Below, in pieces: positions 37,905-46,633 of a stretch of DNA of 64,000 bases; within the stretch, counting starts at the first letter, position 1, and each line of letters starts with the position of its first letter. Both the position numbers and the translations under genes were made by a program. The DNA comes from Henriciella litoralis (GTDB taxonomy: Bacteria; Pseudomonadota; Alphaproteobacteria; Caulobacterales; Hyphomonadaceae). The notes under the pieces are model-generated. The model had not been told where the DNA came from. It saw nothing but the letters and a program-made list of their open reading frames with translations, and did no database searches. The stretch spans positions 2,698,407-2,762,406 of the forward strand of contig NZ_NCSS01000006.1 of the NCBI RefSeq assembly GCF_002088935.1, in the 5' to 3' direction.

Positions 37905-40331
37905 CTAATCGGCCAGAATGTCTACCGTCCGGCCCTCCTCGCAAGCGGTCTTCTGAGCCATGAGGGAGGTGAGAACGTGCTGGCGGTCGCTCTCGCTGAT
38001 GCCGATCTCCTGATCGAACAGGGCGGCACTATCGGCTGCTTGTCGTAAGTAATCACACGCCGTCTCGAAGCGCTCGGCTTGCGCATAGGCTTCGCCGAGC
38101 ATCTGCATTTTTTGAAAGTATTGGCGCCAGTATCCTGCGTCGGATGGCTCGCGGCGATAATCGGCCGTGACGGTGTCGAGCATGGCTTCGCCAATGGCGA
38201 TTGCCTCATCGTGCTGTTCAGCAGAGCTGAGATCGGCCATCAGCTCCGACTGGACCGCATTGAAGACCTCCCGGTTTCCGGCGTTCTTCTCATCCTGTTC
38301 GAGCATAAGCGCGCTGATCGACAAAGCCTGGCGCTGGTCAGCGATGGCTTGATCGAGTTGCTCAAGGTCTGAATACACCATTCCTTTCCTGTAATAGGCA
38401 AGGGCACGGGAGCGGCGATAGCCCAGGTTCTCCGGATACCTGGCACTCAACGCATCCATCCGGCGAACCGCCTCGTCGGCGACCCGGATCATGTCAGCCG
38501 GGTCTGACCCGGTGAAATACACGTGCCAGTTCTCAACCTCTGTAAAGCTGGTGTAAAAGGCGGCAACGCTGTGTTCGACGTCTTCGGAGCCGGGATTGCG
38601 CCGTTCAAGCTCAAGAAACGCGGTCTCCAGTCCTTTGTAGCCTTCCACCGCTTGTTCGGTCTGATCGATCCATATGAGTGGCTTGAACTTGTACATCGAG
38701 ATTTCGAGGTGCTGGATTTCGTCATTCAGCGTTGCGTCGGGGCTCTCCAGGAGTTTTGCGGAATAGTCCGCACCGGCTGTCGCATAGGCGATGCTCTGCG
38801 CATTATCGTCGTCGGCGATATAGGCAAAAACGCTTTGCGAGAATTTCAGATTTGCAAGTTCACGCAGGACCTGAGCATCGCCAGGATATTGCGCGTACAG
38901 ACCAGCCAGTCGCTCTTCAGTCTGCTTGAGCAAGGATCGAGAGATCTCCCGCCGACCGAGGTTCGGGCTGATTGGATTGCCCTCGATATTCGCGAGCCGG
39001 TGATATGCCTTGATCGTCTCGAGCTCCAGCGACCGGTCGGTTCTCGAGCTCTTCGAAAGCGCGTCCAGATATGTCCGCGCACGGGTCGTGAGCTTCTCGA
39101 GCGGTTCAGTGTTGCCGGCGATGGGTTGCAGCTGATCGAACAGGTCGAACAGCATGAAATTGGCCATCTGCCGGGCTTCGGAAAATCTCTGGTCTGCCTC
39201 CTGCCGTTCAGCCTCTGCGCGCTGATACTGTAGCAGTGTGAGCGAAAAAGCGCCGACCAGTCCAAGCACGAAAATAGTTGCGAAAGTCGCGAAGACGCGG
39301 TGGCGACGCAGATACTTGCCGGCGCGGTAGACCCTTCCTCCGGAATGGGCCTCGACGGCATAGTGATCGAGATAGTTCTGCACGTCGCTCGAAAGGTCGG
39401 ACACAGTCGCATATCGCAAGGCTGGATCGGGCTGCGTGGCCTTGTCGATGATGGAGCCAAGGTCGACCGGGATCTCCCTTCCATCGAGCATCGCGTCCAG
39501 CAGTTTGCCGAGGGAATATACGTCGGACAGTGTATTGGCGGCGGCGCCGCGGCTTCGTTCGGGGGCTGCAAAGCCGGGTGTGAAACTCAGCGACGCCAGC
39601 GATTTCGACGAGTGAGATGTCTCATCGCCCGGTTCATCCTGCGAGTGCGGCTTGGCAATGCCGAAGTCGATCACCTTCACGATCCCATCCGTGTTTACCA
39701 GCACGTTTGATGGGGTGATGTCACGGTGGACGATGAGGTTCTGATGCGCGTGGCCGATGGCGGCACAGACGCGCATGAAGAGGCGCAGTCGCTGGTCTAT
39801 GCCAAGGTCTTTCTGCTCAACCCATTCGTTGATGGGAATGCCATCGACATATTCCATGATGATGTAGGGCGAGCCGTCTTCGAGCTGTCCGCCGTCGAAC
39901 AGTCGCGCGATGCCCTCATGGTTCAGCTTTGCAAGAATGCGCCGCTCATTTTCAAACCGGCTGACGAGCTGCGGCCCCAATACGCCGGGCCTGATGACCT
40001 TTACAGCGACACGGTGGTCAAAGTCGCCAGCGTCGCGATTGGCGAGATAGACCGCGCCCATGCCGCCTCGGCCGATCAGCCCGTCAATCCGGTAGCCGCC
40101 GGCCCGCTCGGGGATTGCTTCGTATTCAAGAATATCGCGCGCGCCGCCGGTTCGCAGGTCACGCTGGCTGGAGGTGTCGCTCGCCAAGAGTGAACGCAAT
40201 CTCGAAAGCAGGGCCGGATCGCTTGCATATTGCGCCTCAACCCAGGCCAGTCGATCGGGACTCGGTTGCTCGAAAGCAAGATCGAGGGCTTTCAGGGCGC
40301 GTTGTTCAAGCTCGTGCTGTTCGTCAGACAT
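37905..40331 (-). CDS. Ser/Thr kinase with membrane helix and TPR-like C-terminal region
   Basis: An 808-residue protein: kinase domain at about 80-320 (GRGGMG 87-92, Lys111, HRD 202-204, DFG 222-224), a membrane helix at about 346-367, and a long helical tetratricopeptide-like region to the end. The catalytic loop reads HRDITPSN, with Thr in place of the usual Lys after HRD, which is seen in some active kinases and does not by itself show inactivity. The ATG overlaps the stop of the ECF-like sigma gene by eight bases, with AGGA six bases before it, so the two genes are coupled. Such kinases paired with sigma factors are known in several bacteria. Confidence 0.9.
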   Translation of the reverse strand: MSDEQHELEQRALKALDLAFEQPSPDRLAWVEAQYASDPALLSRLRSLLASDTSSQRDLRTGGARDILEYEAIPERAGGYRIDGLIGRGGMGAVYLANRDAGDFDHRVAVKVIRPGVLGPQLVSRFENERRILAKLNHEGIARLFDGGQLEDGSPYIIMEYVDGIPINEWVEQKDLGIDQRLRLFMRVCAAIGHAHQNLIVHRDITPSNVLVNTDGIVKVIDFGIAKPHSQDEPGDETSHSSKSLASLSFTPGFAAPERSRGAAANTLSDVYSLGKLLDAMLDGREIPVDLGSIIDKATQPDPALRYATVSDLSSDVQNYLDHYAVEAHSGGRVYRAGKYLRRHRVFATFATIFVLGLVGAFSLTLLQYQRAEAERQEADQRFSEARQMANFMLFDLFDQLQPIAGNTEPLEKLTTRARTYLDALSKSSRTDRSLELETIKAYHRLANIEGNPISPNLGRREISRSLLKQTEERLAGLYAQYPGDAQVLRELANLKFSQSVFAYIADDDNAQSIAYATAGADYSAKLLESPDATLNDEIQHLEISMYKFKPLIWIDQTEQAVEGYKGLETAFLELERRNPGSEDVEHSVAAFYTSFTEVENWHVYFTGSDPADMIRVADEAVRRMDALSARYPENLGYRRSRALAYYRKGMVYSDLEQLDQAIADQRQALSISALMLEQDEKNAGNREVFNAVQSELMADLSSAEQHDEAIAIGEAMLDTVTADYRREPSDAGYWRQYFQKMQMLGEAYAQAERFETACDYLRQAADSAALFDQEIGISESDRQHVLTSLMAQKTACEEGRTVDILAD

Positions 40332-40881
40332 TGATGTCCTGCAATGCATTCATGAGCCAGGCGCGGGCACTGCGCCATTGCCGTTTCACGGTCGATTCCG
40401 ATACGCCCAAAAGGTCTCCAACCTCTGCCAGATTGAGGCCGCCAAAATAGCGCAGCTCAACGATATTGGCTTTCTCTTCGTCGAGGGCCGCAAGCCGGAT
40501 GAGCGCTTTTTCCAGATTGTCGAGATCGATGCGCTGGGCATTCCCCTCAAAGCGCGTCACAAGCGTGACCTTCTGGTGCTCCCGCTTATCCGCTTTTTTC
40601 TTCCGCGCGTGATCAATCAGGACGCGCCGCATCGCCTTTGCTGAAAGGGCCAGGAAATGCGCCCGGTCCTGCCAGTCAATCCTATCGAGCTGGATCAGAC
40701 GCAAGGCCGCTTCGTTGACGAGGTCGCCGGTCGACAATGAATTATTGCTCTCGACGCGGAGCAGGGCAGCCGAGATTTGCAATAGCTCGGTGTACAGCCG
40801 ATCGAACAGCTCATTGCGCGCCGCGGTGTCGCCACCACGCCAGTCTTGCAGCAGAACTTGCGTTTCTATTCGATCGCTCAC
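40324..40881 (-). CDS. ECF-type sigma factor linked to the TPR kinase
   Basis: A 185-residue sigma-70 family protein of the ECF kind: region 2 near residues 8-75 (ELFDRLYTELLQISAALL) and region 4 at the C-terminus (ELRYFGGLNLAEVGDLLGVS, STVKRQWRSARAWL). The GTG at 40881 has GGGGA five bases upstream; the ATG frame 23 codons further out crosses a divergent promoter region. It belongs to the group often encoded with Ser/Thr kinases and TPR proteins and could be switched by phosphorylation. It is divergent from the Cys-rich protein gene at 41027. Confidence 0.88.
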   Translation of the reverse strand: MSDRIETQVLLQDWRGGDTAARNELFDRLYTELLQISAALLRVESNNSLSTGDLVNEAALRLIQLDRIDWQDRAHFLALSAKAMRRVLIDHARKKKADKREHQKVTLVTRFEGNAQRIDLDNLEKALIRLAALDEEKANIVELRYFGGLNLAEVGDLLGVSESTVKRQWRSARAWLMNALQDINV

Positions 40882-40946
40882 TTTGATCCCCAAACGGCCT
40901 GCCCACGAAAACCATCTTACGGGAGAAAGGCAAGCTTTCGTTTGGA

Positions 40947-40964
40947 CCAAAAAGATTTGACCCG
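40947..40964 (+). promoter_or_regulatory. Second promoter-like word pair
   Basis: CCAAAAAGATTT overlaps TTTGACCCG about 63 bases before the gene at 41027, matching the words at 32145-32173. It also falls in the divergent region before the ECF sigma gene. Confidence 0.4.
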
Positions 40965-41026
40965 TTTGCCCGCCGCCTCACGCCTAGAATGATACAGGCA
41001 AAGATAATTCGGACGGTAGACGCTCA

Positions 41027-42163
41027 ATGAATATGCTCAGAACAGACGCATCAAGTGCAAATCCCGCGCGGCAGTCCTGTTGCGCGAGATCTGCGCTCGA
41101 TCTGGACGCGTCTTTCTGTGAGGAGTGCGGCAAACCGCTTTATCGCTGTATGGCGCATGCCGAGTGCGGCGGTCTTCTCGATGAGGGCGACATGTGCCCG
41201 GTTTGCGTCAATCTGGAGCTGTCGCTCAATGCCGGCGCAGCGAGCTCCGTTCGCGAAGGCGGCAAGCTTGCTCTGCCTCTGACCATACGAAATGCGTCCA
41301 ATGTCGGTCGGCCGCTGTTCATAACCGGCTTGTGGATCACCGAAAATGATGGCCCGCCACGCGAACTGAAACTGCCTTTCGCGCGAATTGAACCGCAGCA
41401 GACGGCGAATGTCGCCGTCAGGACCGAAATCCTGAAATATGCCGGCGTCCACCAGGTGGACCTGCTGATCGCGGTCTCGACCCGCTATCAATGGCGACAG
41501 GAAGAATATGTCTTCTCGAGCAATATCATCTTCCCGGTCGAGCCGAAGGACCCTGGCGGACCAGCGACGACGATCAATGTCAACGCACAGGAAGTCGGCG
41601 CAGGCTTTACGGTATATAATCCGACGCGCATCGAAGCTGACCGCTCTGCCGGAGCGCCTCCCCAGATCGAACCTCTTCGTCTGAGCCATAAAAGAGCCGA
41701 CGCCGCTGAGCGCGATTATCACAAGCGGGGCCTCGACAATGGGATCAGGGTTCCGCGCGATGTGGAGCTGGTCTGGCGCGGCTTCAGCCCGGATGAGGCG
41801 CCATTTGATGGGCCGATCGTTAAGGCGTCAGGGATGCTGATTGCGGGCCGAAACTCAAGACGAGCGGGCAATGATATCTGTCTCAGAGTGGGGGAGGGGC
41901 TGGACGAGCTCAGCTTGTCGATCTCACGGCTTCTTTTTTCCCTCTACATCGAATCCGGCGCGTTCAAACTGCGCGCCGAAGGCCAATACGGGCTCAAGGT
42001 GAATGACCGGCAGTTAAAGCGGACAGAGACGATGACGCTGAAATCAGGGGATGTGATCCGGCCTGTCGTGAAGGCGCCGTCGGCCCTCTCTATCAGTGTC
42101 GCCTTTGAAATCGAACATGACGATGTCCGCCGCATCATCCTTACCCGGGAGTCGGCGAAGTAG
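41027..42163 (+). CDS. Cys-rich N-terminus and FHA-like C-terminus protein
   Basis: A 378-residue cytoplasmic protein. The N-terminal 60 residues hold eight cysteines in a pattern of double zinc ribbons (Cys18, Cys19, Cys31, Cys34, Cys41, Cys47, Cys57, Cys60). The middle (about 65-180) is a beta-rich Ig-like or arrestin-like domain. The C-terminal 110 residues resemble a forkhead-associated fold (the GLKVNDRQLKRTETMTLKSG stretch with a GDVI strand turn), which would bind phosphothreonine. This link to the kinases is inference from weak similarity. It is divergent from the sigma gene. Confidence 0.7.
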   Translation: MNMLRTDASSANPARQSCCARSALDLDASFCEECGKPLYRCMAHAECGGLLDEGDMCPVCVNLELSLNAGAASSVREGGKLALPLTIRNASNVGRPLFITGLWITENDGPPRELKLPFARIEPQQTANVAVRTEILKYAGVHQVDLLIAVSTRYQWRQEEYVFSSNIIFPVEPKDPGGPATTINVNAQEVGAGFTVYNPTRIEADRSAGAPPQIEPLRLSHKRADAAERDYHKRGLDNGIRVPRDVELVWRGFSPDEAPFDGPIVKASGMLIAGRNSRRAGNDICLRVGEGLDELSLSISRLLFSLYIESGAFKLRAEGQYGLKVNDRQLKRTETMTLKSGDVIRPVVKAPSALSISVAFEIEHDDVRRIILTRESAK

Positions 42164-42228
42164 ACGCCGATGCGGGTGCGAATTGCCCTGAATCCGGGTG
42201 CACAAATGCAAACTATGGAGAGACCGAT

Positions 42229-42735
42229 ATGACCACGACAGCTAAGACGACGGCCGCCAGTGGCGGTCTGTTCAGGCGCGGATCATTTGTCCGCAACGGT
42301 TTGTCGGCATTTCCCCTGCTGGCTTTGCCCACGGTTTTCTATCTTTTTATGGCTTTGTTCTCCGGGACACGCGGCGCAGCCGACTTGCCAGCCATTACCG
42401 GCGCACTTGAGGCAACCGTCTTCAGTGTCCGAATGATTTCAGGCGTCGTCTGGCGCCTCGACGCTGGTGACCTGCTGCTGCTTTTCGGTCTGCTGTCGCT
42501 GGCGATTGAGATCGCCAAGGCGACGAGTTCAAAGTCCGTCTCGATTGCCAATCATGCCGCGTCGATGGGTTTGTTGCTCATCTGCGTGATTCTTTTCCTG
42601 AGCATGGGGGCCTTTGCGACATCGACCTTTTTTCTGCTCACCATGATGACCATTTTTGACGTGCTTGTCGGCGCCATGGTCACCATCATCGCAGCTCGCC
42701 GGGACTTCGGGGTCGGAGATGGGTTGGCAGGCTGA
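42229..42735 (+). CDS. Four-helix membrane protein closing the zinc-ribbon kinase cluster
   Basis: A 168-residue protein with predicted membrane helices at about 26-45, 80-96, 110-128 and 131-153. It lies 65 bases after the FHA-like gene on the same strand and has a GGAGAG before the ATG. No family is recognised. It is convergent with the M61 peptidase gene, leaving about 70 bases. It may be the membrane partner of the cluster. Confidence 0.7.
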   Translation: MTTTAKTTAASGGLFRRGSFVRNGLSAFPLLALPTVFYLFMALFSGTRGAADLPAITGALEATVFSVRMISGVVWRLDAGDLLLLFGLLSLAIEIAKATSSKSVSIANHAASMGLLLICVILFLSMGAFATSTFFLLTMMTIFDVLVGAMVTIIAARRDFGVGDGLAG

Positions 42736-42805
42736 GGGCTGATCGTTCGGGCCAGATATTACAGCGATGGCGTTTGAATTACGCGTCGGTCTTGCGGCCG
42801 AGACC

Positions 42806-44554
42806 CTAGAGGTCGCACGTCTCCGGATCGACGTCTCGCAGCTCCCATTGCAGCCCGGGGGAAGCAGGCGTCCAGGGAACATACTCAGCCGTGAGGGAGG
42901 TGTTTTCACGCTGGATGTCCAGGCTGACCGGCGTCCCCGGTGTGCTGGTTTCGACTGCTTCCAGATCACCTGGATTCAGAATGATATCATAGCGTTGGAG
43001 GCCCGCCAGCTCAGCTGGTGAGCCCGGAACGACCGGGCCTATGCGGGTCTGGCCGTTGTCATCCACATAGGGGCGGAACCCCCTTGCGAAGGTTTGAAGG
43101 TCTGTCACCTCACCGGTAATACATGGACCGAAGAGGTCTGGCGTGAGGTCTAGCGGGGCACCCTTCATCATGGCGTCAAATTCTGCGCCACCTGTCTCGC
43201 CGAGTTCATCGACAAGAATGGAGCGCCAGAAGTTGACGGGGTTTTCCGCGGCGTCCTGCTCCTCAATAAAACGGAAGATGAGATCGTCGACGCGCTTTGT
43301 CCCGCTGGATGCCTGACGCATGCGCTGATCAAGCAGCGCGAAATAGAGGGGGCCCCGATTATAGGGGACGAGTTGGGCATCACTGTCGGAGAAGAACAGC
43401 TCGGTTACCTCTTCATTCGACAGGCCGCTCTGCGGGTTTGTGTAGTAATTGAGGGCAAGGGCGTTGAACTCATCGACGAACGCTTCGGCGCTGATCAGTC
43501 CGGCGCGATAGGGCAGGACGATGGTGTAATAGGAGGTGGCGCCTTCAGAGTACCATTGCTGACCGCCAGCACCGCCGCCCTCGCCATAGCCGCCGACAAA
43601 GTGATGGATGGATTCATGCGCGAGCAGGTATCTCACCTCCATCGGGTCACGATCTTCGCCGTCCACCGTCCCGAAAATGAATGAGTTGTGGCCTCCGCCG
43701 CCGCCGCCCTGAAAGCGCTCTGTCGTTCGCATGAAGATGCGGAACGCTTCGACATCCTGTCCGAAGAAGTCGACGAAATAGTCATAGGCGGCTTCTGTCC
43801 ACTCAGCCGCTCCCTGGAGATCAAAGGCGGCGGGAGTCATCCAATAAATGACGAATTCGCCTTCACCGCTATCTGGCTGGCTCTTCAAAGGCCCTGCCAT
43901 GAAGAACGTATTGTTCAGAGCCTGCTGGGTCATGGTTGCTTCGGTGGCATCGCCAAGGCCGATGCTTGAAGCGGCCTGGGCCCCGTCCGGCATTGCAGAA
44001 AGGTCCCATGACAGGTCGACGTCGCGCGGCCAGCCACTATCAGGCAGCGCGAGCATGGTGTTACCGGAGCCGTAAAAGCCCCAGAGTTCGGTGCGCGTAT
44101 CAATGAGTGGGCCGGGCCGGGTGCTGGCCGTGATAAGACGTGGTTCGAGCGTGTAGTGGATGGCAATATCGCCAGACGTGCCCCGCTCAAGGATCCAGCG
44201 CCGGTCCTGACGGAAGTTTGACGGGTCTTCTGGATCTTCCTCAATCCGCATCGGGACACGGCCAAGATCGTCCATGGCGACGAGGCTCGCCGGATCGGCC
44301 AGCGCGCTCGGTGCCATCACGCGCACGATGGCCATGCTGAGGAAAGTCTCACCTTCATCGAGATCGGGTGCCGGAACGCCGATCGCCATGTCGATCGAGG
44401 TCACTTCTTCGCCCGTCAGAACCGGGGTGATCGTGATCGTCATCGGGGCAGCCGTGACGTCTGCTTCCTGGTCAGGTGAGGTCGTGCTGCAGGCGGCGAC
44501 AAATCCGGCTGCGGCAATCATGAGCAGGCCGAGAAAGGGTGTGCGACGTGTCAT
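42806..44554 (-). CDS. M61-type aminopeptidase lipoprotein with PDZ domain
   Basis: A 582-residue secreted metallopeptidase. A lipoprotein signal (AAGFVAAC) is followed by a beta-rich N-terminal domain, a zinc site HESIHH (HExxH) with the downstream Glu in YSEGATSYY, and a C-terminal PDZ-like domain (VPGSPAELAGLQRYDII). This is the layout of glycyl aminopeptidase (M61). The start MTRRTPFL is preferred over one ten codons upstream because of the signal peptide and a GAGAG just before it. It is divergent from a second M61-type gene. Confidence 0.88.
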   Translation of the reverse strand: MTRRTPFLGLLMIAAAGFVAACSTTSPDQEADVTAAPMTITITPVLTGEEVTSIDMAIGVPAPDLDEGETFLSMAIVRVMAPSALADPASLVAMDDLGRVPMRIEEDPEDPSNFRQDRRWILERGTSGDIAIHYTLEPRLITASTRPGPLIDTRTELWGFYGSGNTMLALPDSGWPRDVDLSWDLSAMPDGAQAASSIGLGDATEATMTQQALNNTFFMAGPLKSQPDSGEGEFVIYWMTPAAFDLQGAAEWTEAAYDYFVDFFGQDVEAFRIFMRTTERFQGGGGGGHNSFIFGTVDGEDRDPMEVRYLLAHESIHHFVGGYGEGGGAGGQQWYSEGATSYYTIVLPYRAGLISAEAFVDEFNALALNYYTNPQSGLSNEEVTELFFSDSDAQLVPYNRGPLYFALLDQRMRQASSGTKRVDDLIFRFIEEQDAAENPVNFWRSILVDELGETGGAEFDAMMKGAPLDLTPDLFGPCITGEVTDLQTFARGFRPYVDDNGQTRIGPVVPGSPAELAGLQRYDIILNPGDLEAVETSTPGTPVSLDIQRENTSLTAEYVPWTPASPGLQWELRDVDPETCDL

Positions 44555-44848
44555 GGTGGCTCTCGAGAAATCGTGTGGTCTCATGACGCTGATTTCTAAT
44601 GGTTGGTACGCAACACGATCTACGCTGGATTAGGCACGACTATGGGGCTTCGCGGAAGATTTATGTCAGTGTTTAGCCAATCGCGCATCACTAAGCCTGG
44701 GAATTGACCTGCGAGAAAATTGTATTCCTGATCCGGGTCATCAGAAGTGAAATCATGCACAAAGGCAAAAGATGTCCAGATGTTCGAATAGGACATGCTT
44801 GCCCATGCTTTGCATGATGAGATCTGTCATAAAGCATATGAGGCAGGG

Positions 44849-46450
44849 ATGGACCGACACTTTCGATTTTTCCGCAAGCAGCAAGCCAACGGTTTGAATT
44901 GCCGGGGCCTCGCCGGGGCGATCCTGTCATGTGGGCTTGCCGTCTCATGTTCGGTTCCGGGGGAGCCGGAGGCCGCAGAGCCGGTCATCGCAGCTGAGAA
45001 AGCACCAGAATATTCGCTCCTGTTGCGTCCGGAAGTCGATGGCGACGGTGTCGTCGAAGCCATCGGTGTGCATTCAACGCTGACGGGCGGATTGTCCGAC
45101 GGTGAGGAGAGGCTGAAGCTGATCGCACCGGTCGTTTATGTGAATGTCGAGGGCATTGCGGACCGGATTACAGAGCTTGAAGTAACCGATGCCGAAGGCC
45201 TGGTCGAGTTCACAATAGAAGAGGATGACCCGGTCCCCGGCGGTTATCCCTATTTCCGGCACTGGACGGCGACCCGTCCGCTCAGCTTTCCGGTCACCAT
45301 AGACTATCGCGCGCTTGTGCAGCCAGAAGGCGGCCCGTCGGGCCCGGCTTTCGGGATACGCCCGTCAGCGGGCGGCATCAGCGGCGCTGGTGCGGGCTTC
45401 ATGATCGTGCCGGAAAATGCCAATTCGCTGACGTCTGTGCTGGACTGGGACCTTTCAGCCTTCGATGAGCCTTCGGTGGGGGTGACGACTTTTGGCGATG
45501 GACGCGCCGAAGTTGCGGGCCCTCCGACCTCGATCATGCAGGGCTGGTATCTGGCTGGTCCGGCTGAGCATTATCCCAATGACCTTTCGACGGGAAATTT
45601 CCATGCCTACTGGCTCGGCGATTTCCCGTTCGATGAATATGAGGAAATGGCCTTCACTGAGAAGATGTACTTCTTCTTCGAGGACTATTTCGAGCATCTC
45701 GATCCCGCACCAGACTATCGCGTCTTCATGCGTGTCCTGCAGACGCCGCCCTATGGCGGCGGCACCGCGCTTTCCAATTCTTTCATGCTGTCGCGTGGTC
45801 CTCTCCAGCCAGGTGAGACAGGAGACGAGACGCGCACCGTGTTCGTGCACGAGCTGCTGCATCAATGGACCGGATCGGTCGAGGGGGGCGCTATTGACGA
45901 GAACTGGTTCTCCGAAGGGCTGACGACCTATTACGAGCTGACGCTGCCCTTCCAGGCGGGCGAGACTTCACTTGATGACTATGTCGAAGGCCTCAACTGG
46001 CTCAGCCGCGGTTTCTACACCAATCCGGCCCGGGACTGGTCGATCGCTGAAATCAAAAAGGTCGGCTTTGATAATGGGGATATTCGGCACGTGCCTTACT
46101 ATCGCGGGGCGCTTTATTTCGCCGATCTCGACTCCCGGCTGAAGGCTGCGAGCGGTGGGGGGACCGATCTGCATGACTTCATGACGGATGTGTTTGCAGC
46201 GCGGGAGTCCGGCGAGATTGTGCTCGATGCGGACAAGTGGCGTGAACTGGTCAGCGAAGCGACCGGCACAGATGAGAGCGCTTTCCACAAGGCTGTCCAT
46301 GTCACGGGCAAATCGTTCTTCCCCGCCGCCAATGCCTTTGGCGACTGCGTCACTGGGGTGAAAACCAGTGTCGAGGTCGATGGCGAAGTGTTTGAGACAA
46401 TGGAGTGGGCACCGGTTGAGGGCGTTGATCTGAATACCTGCCGCGGCTGA
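44849..46450 (+). CDS. M61-like metallopeptidase lipoprotein, second copy
   Basis: A 533-residue paralogue of the divergent neighbour. It has a lipoprotein signal (GLAVSC), the zinc motif HELLHQ with the third ligand region WFSEGLTTYY, and conserved stretches such as DNGDIRHVPYYRGALYFADL. The MDRHFRF start has GGCAGGG just before it; an upstream frame start adds 18 residues. It lacks a PDZ domain, which distinguishes it from the first copy. It probably cleaves peptides at the cell surface. Confidence 0.85.
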   Translation: MDRHFRFFRKQQANGLNCRGLAGAILSCGLAVSCSVPGEPEAAEPVIAAEKAPEYSLLLRPEVDGDGVVEAIGVHSTLTGGLSDGEERLKLIAPVVYVNVEGIADRITELEVTDAEGLVEFTIEEDDPVPGGYPYFRHWTATRPLSFPVTIDYRALVQPEGGPSGPAFGIRPSAGGISGAGAGFMIVPENANSLTSVLDWDLSAFDEPSVGVTTFGDGRAEVAGPPTSIMQGWYLAGPAEHYPNDLSTGNFHAYWLGDFPFDEYEEMAFTEKMYFFFEDYFEHLDPAPDYRVFMRVLQTPPYGGGTALSNSFMLSRGPLQPGETGDETRTVFVHELLHQWTGSVEGGAIDENWFSEGLTTYYELTLPFQAGETSLDDYVEGLNWLSRGFYTNPARDWSIAEIKKVGFDNGDIRHVPYYRGALYFADLDSRLKAASGGGTDLHDFMTDVFAARESGEIVLDADKWRELVSEATGTDESAFHKAVHVTGKSFFPAANAFGDCVTGVKTSVEVDGEVFETMEWAPVEGVDLNTCRG

Positions 46451-46491
46451 CGAGGCGGAAAGATCACCGGTATGAGGCAAACATTCATCAG

Positions 46492-46501
46492 AACATTTAT
46501 G
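46492..46501. promoter_or_regulatory. AACATTTATG word before the aminotransferase
   Basis: The 10-base word AACATTTATG lies about 133 bases before the aminotransferase gene; its reverse complement (49206-49215) lies about 131 bases before the TonB receptor gene at 49346. A shared operator is possible, but two copies are weak evidence. Confidence 0.25.
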
Positions 46502-46633
46502 CGCGCAGGCGAGCTTAGCCCTTGGCCTTTGCATAAAAAATCTTCTGGGCAGGTTTAGGTTGGCGTGAAGTCAGGATGACCGGTCAGGGAATCCGGGCCT
46601 CCTTAGGGTTGGCCAAGTCATGGGGTCGGAGAA

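Noticed and set aside
44555..44848. A hidden gene in the gap between the two M61-type genes
   Set aside because: The frames there are short, lack ribosome sites and overlap the signal-peptide ends; nothing convincing.
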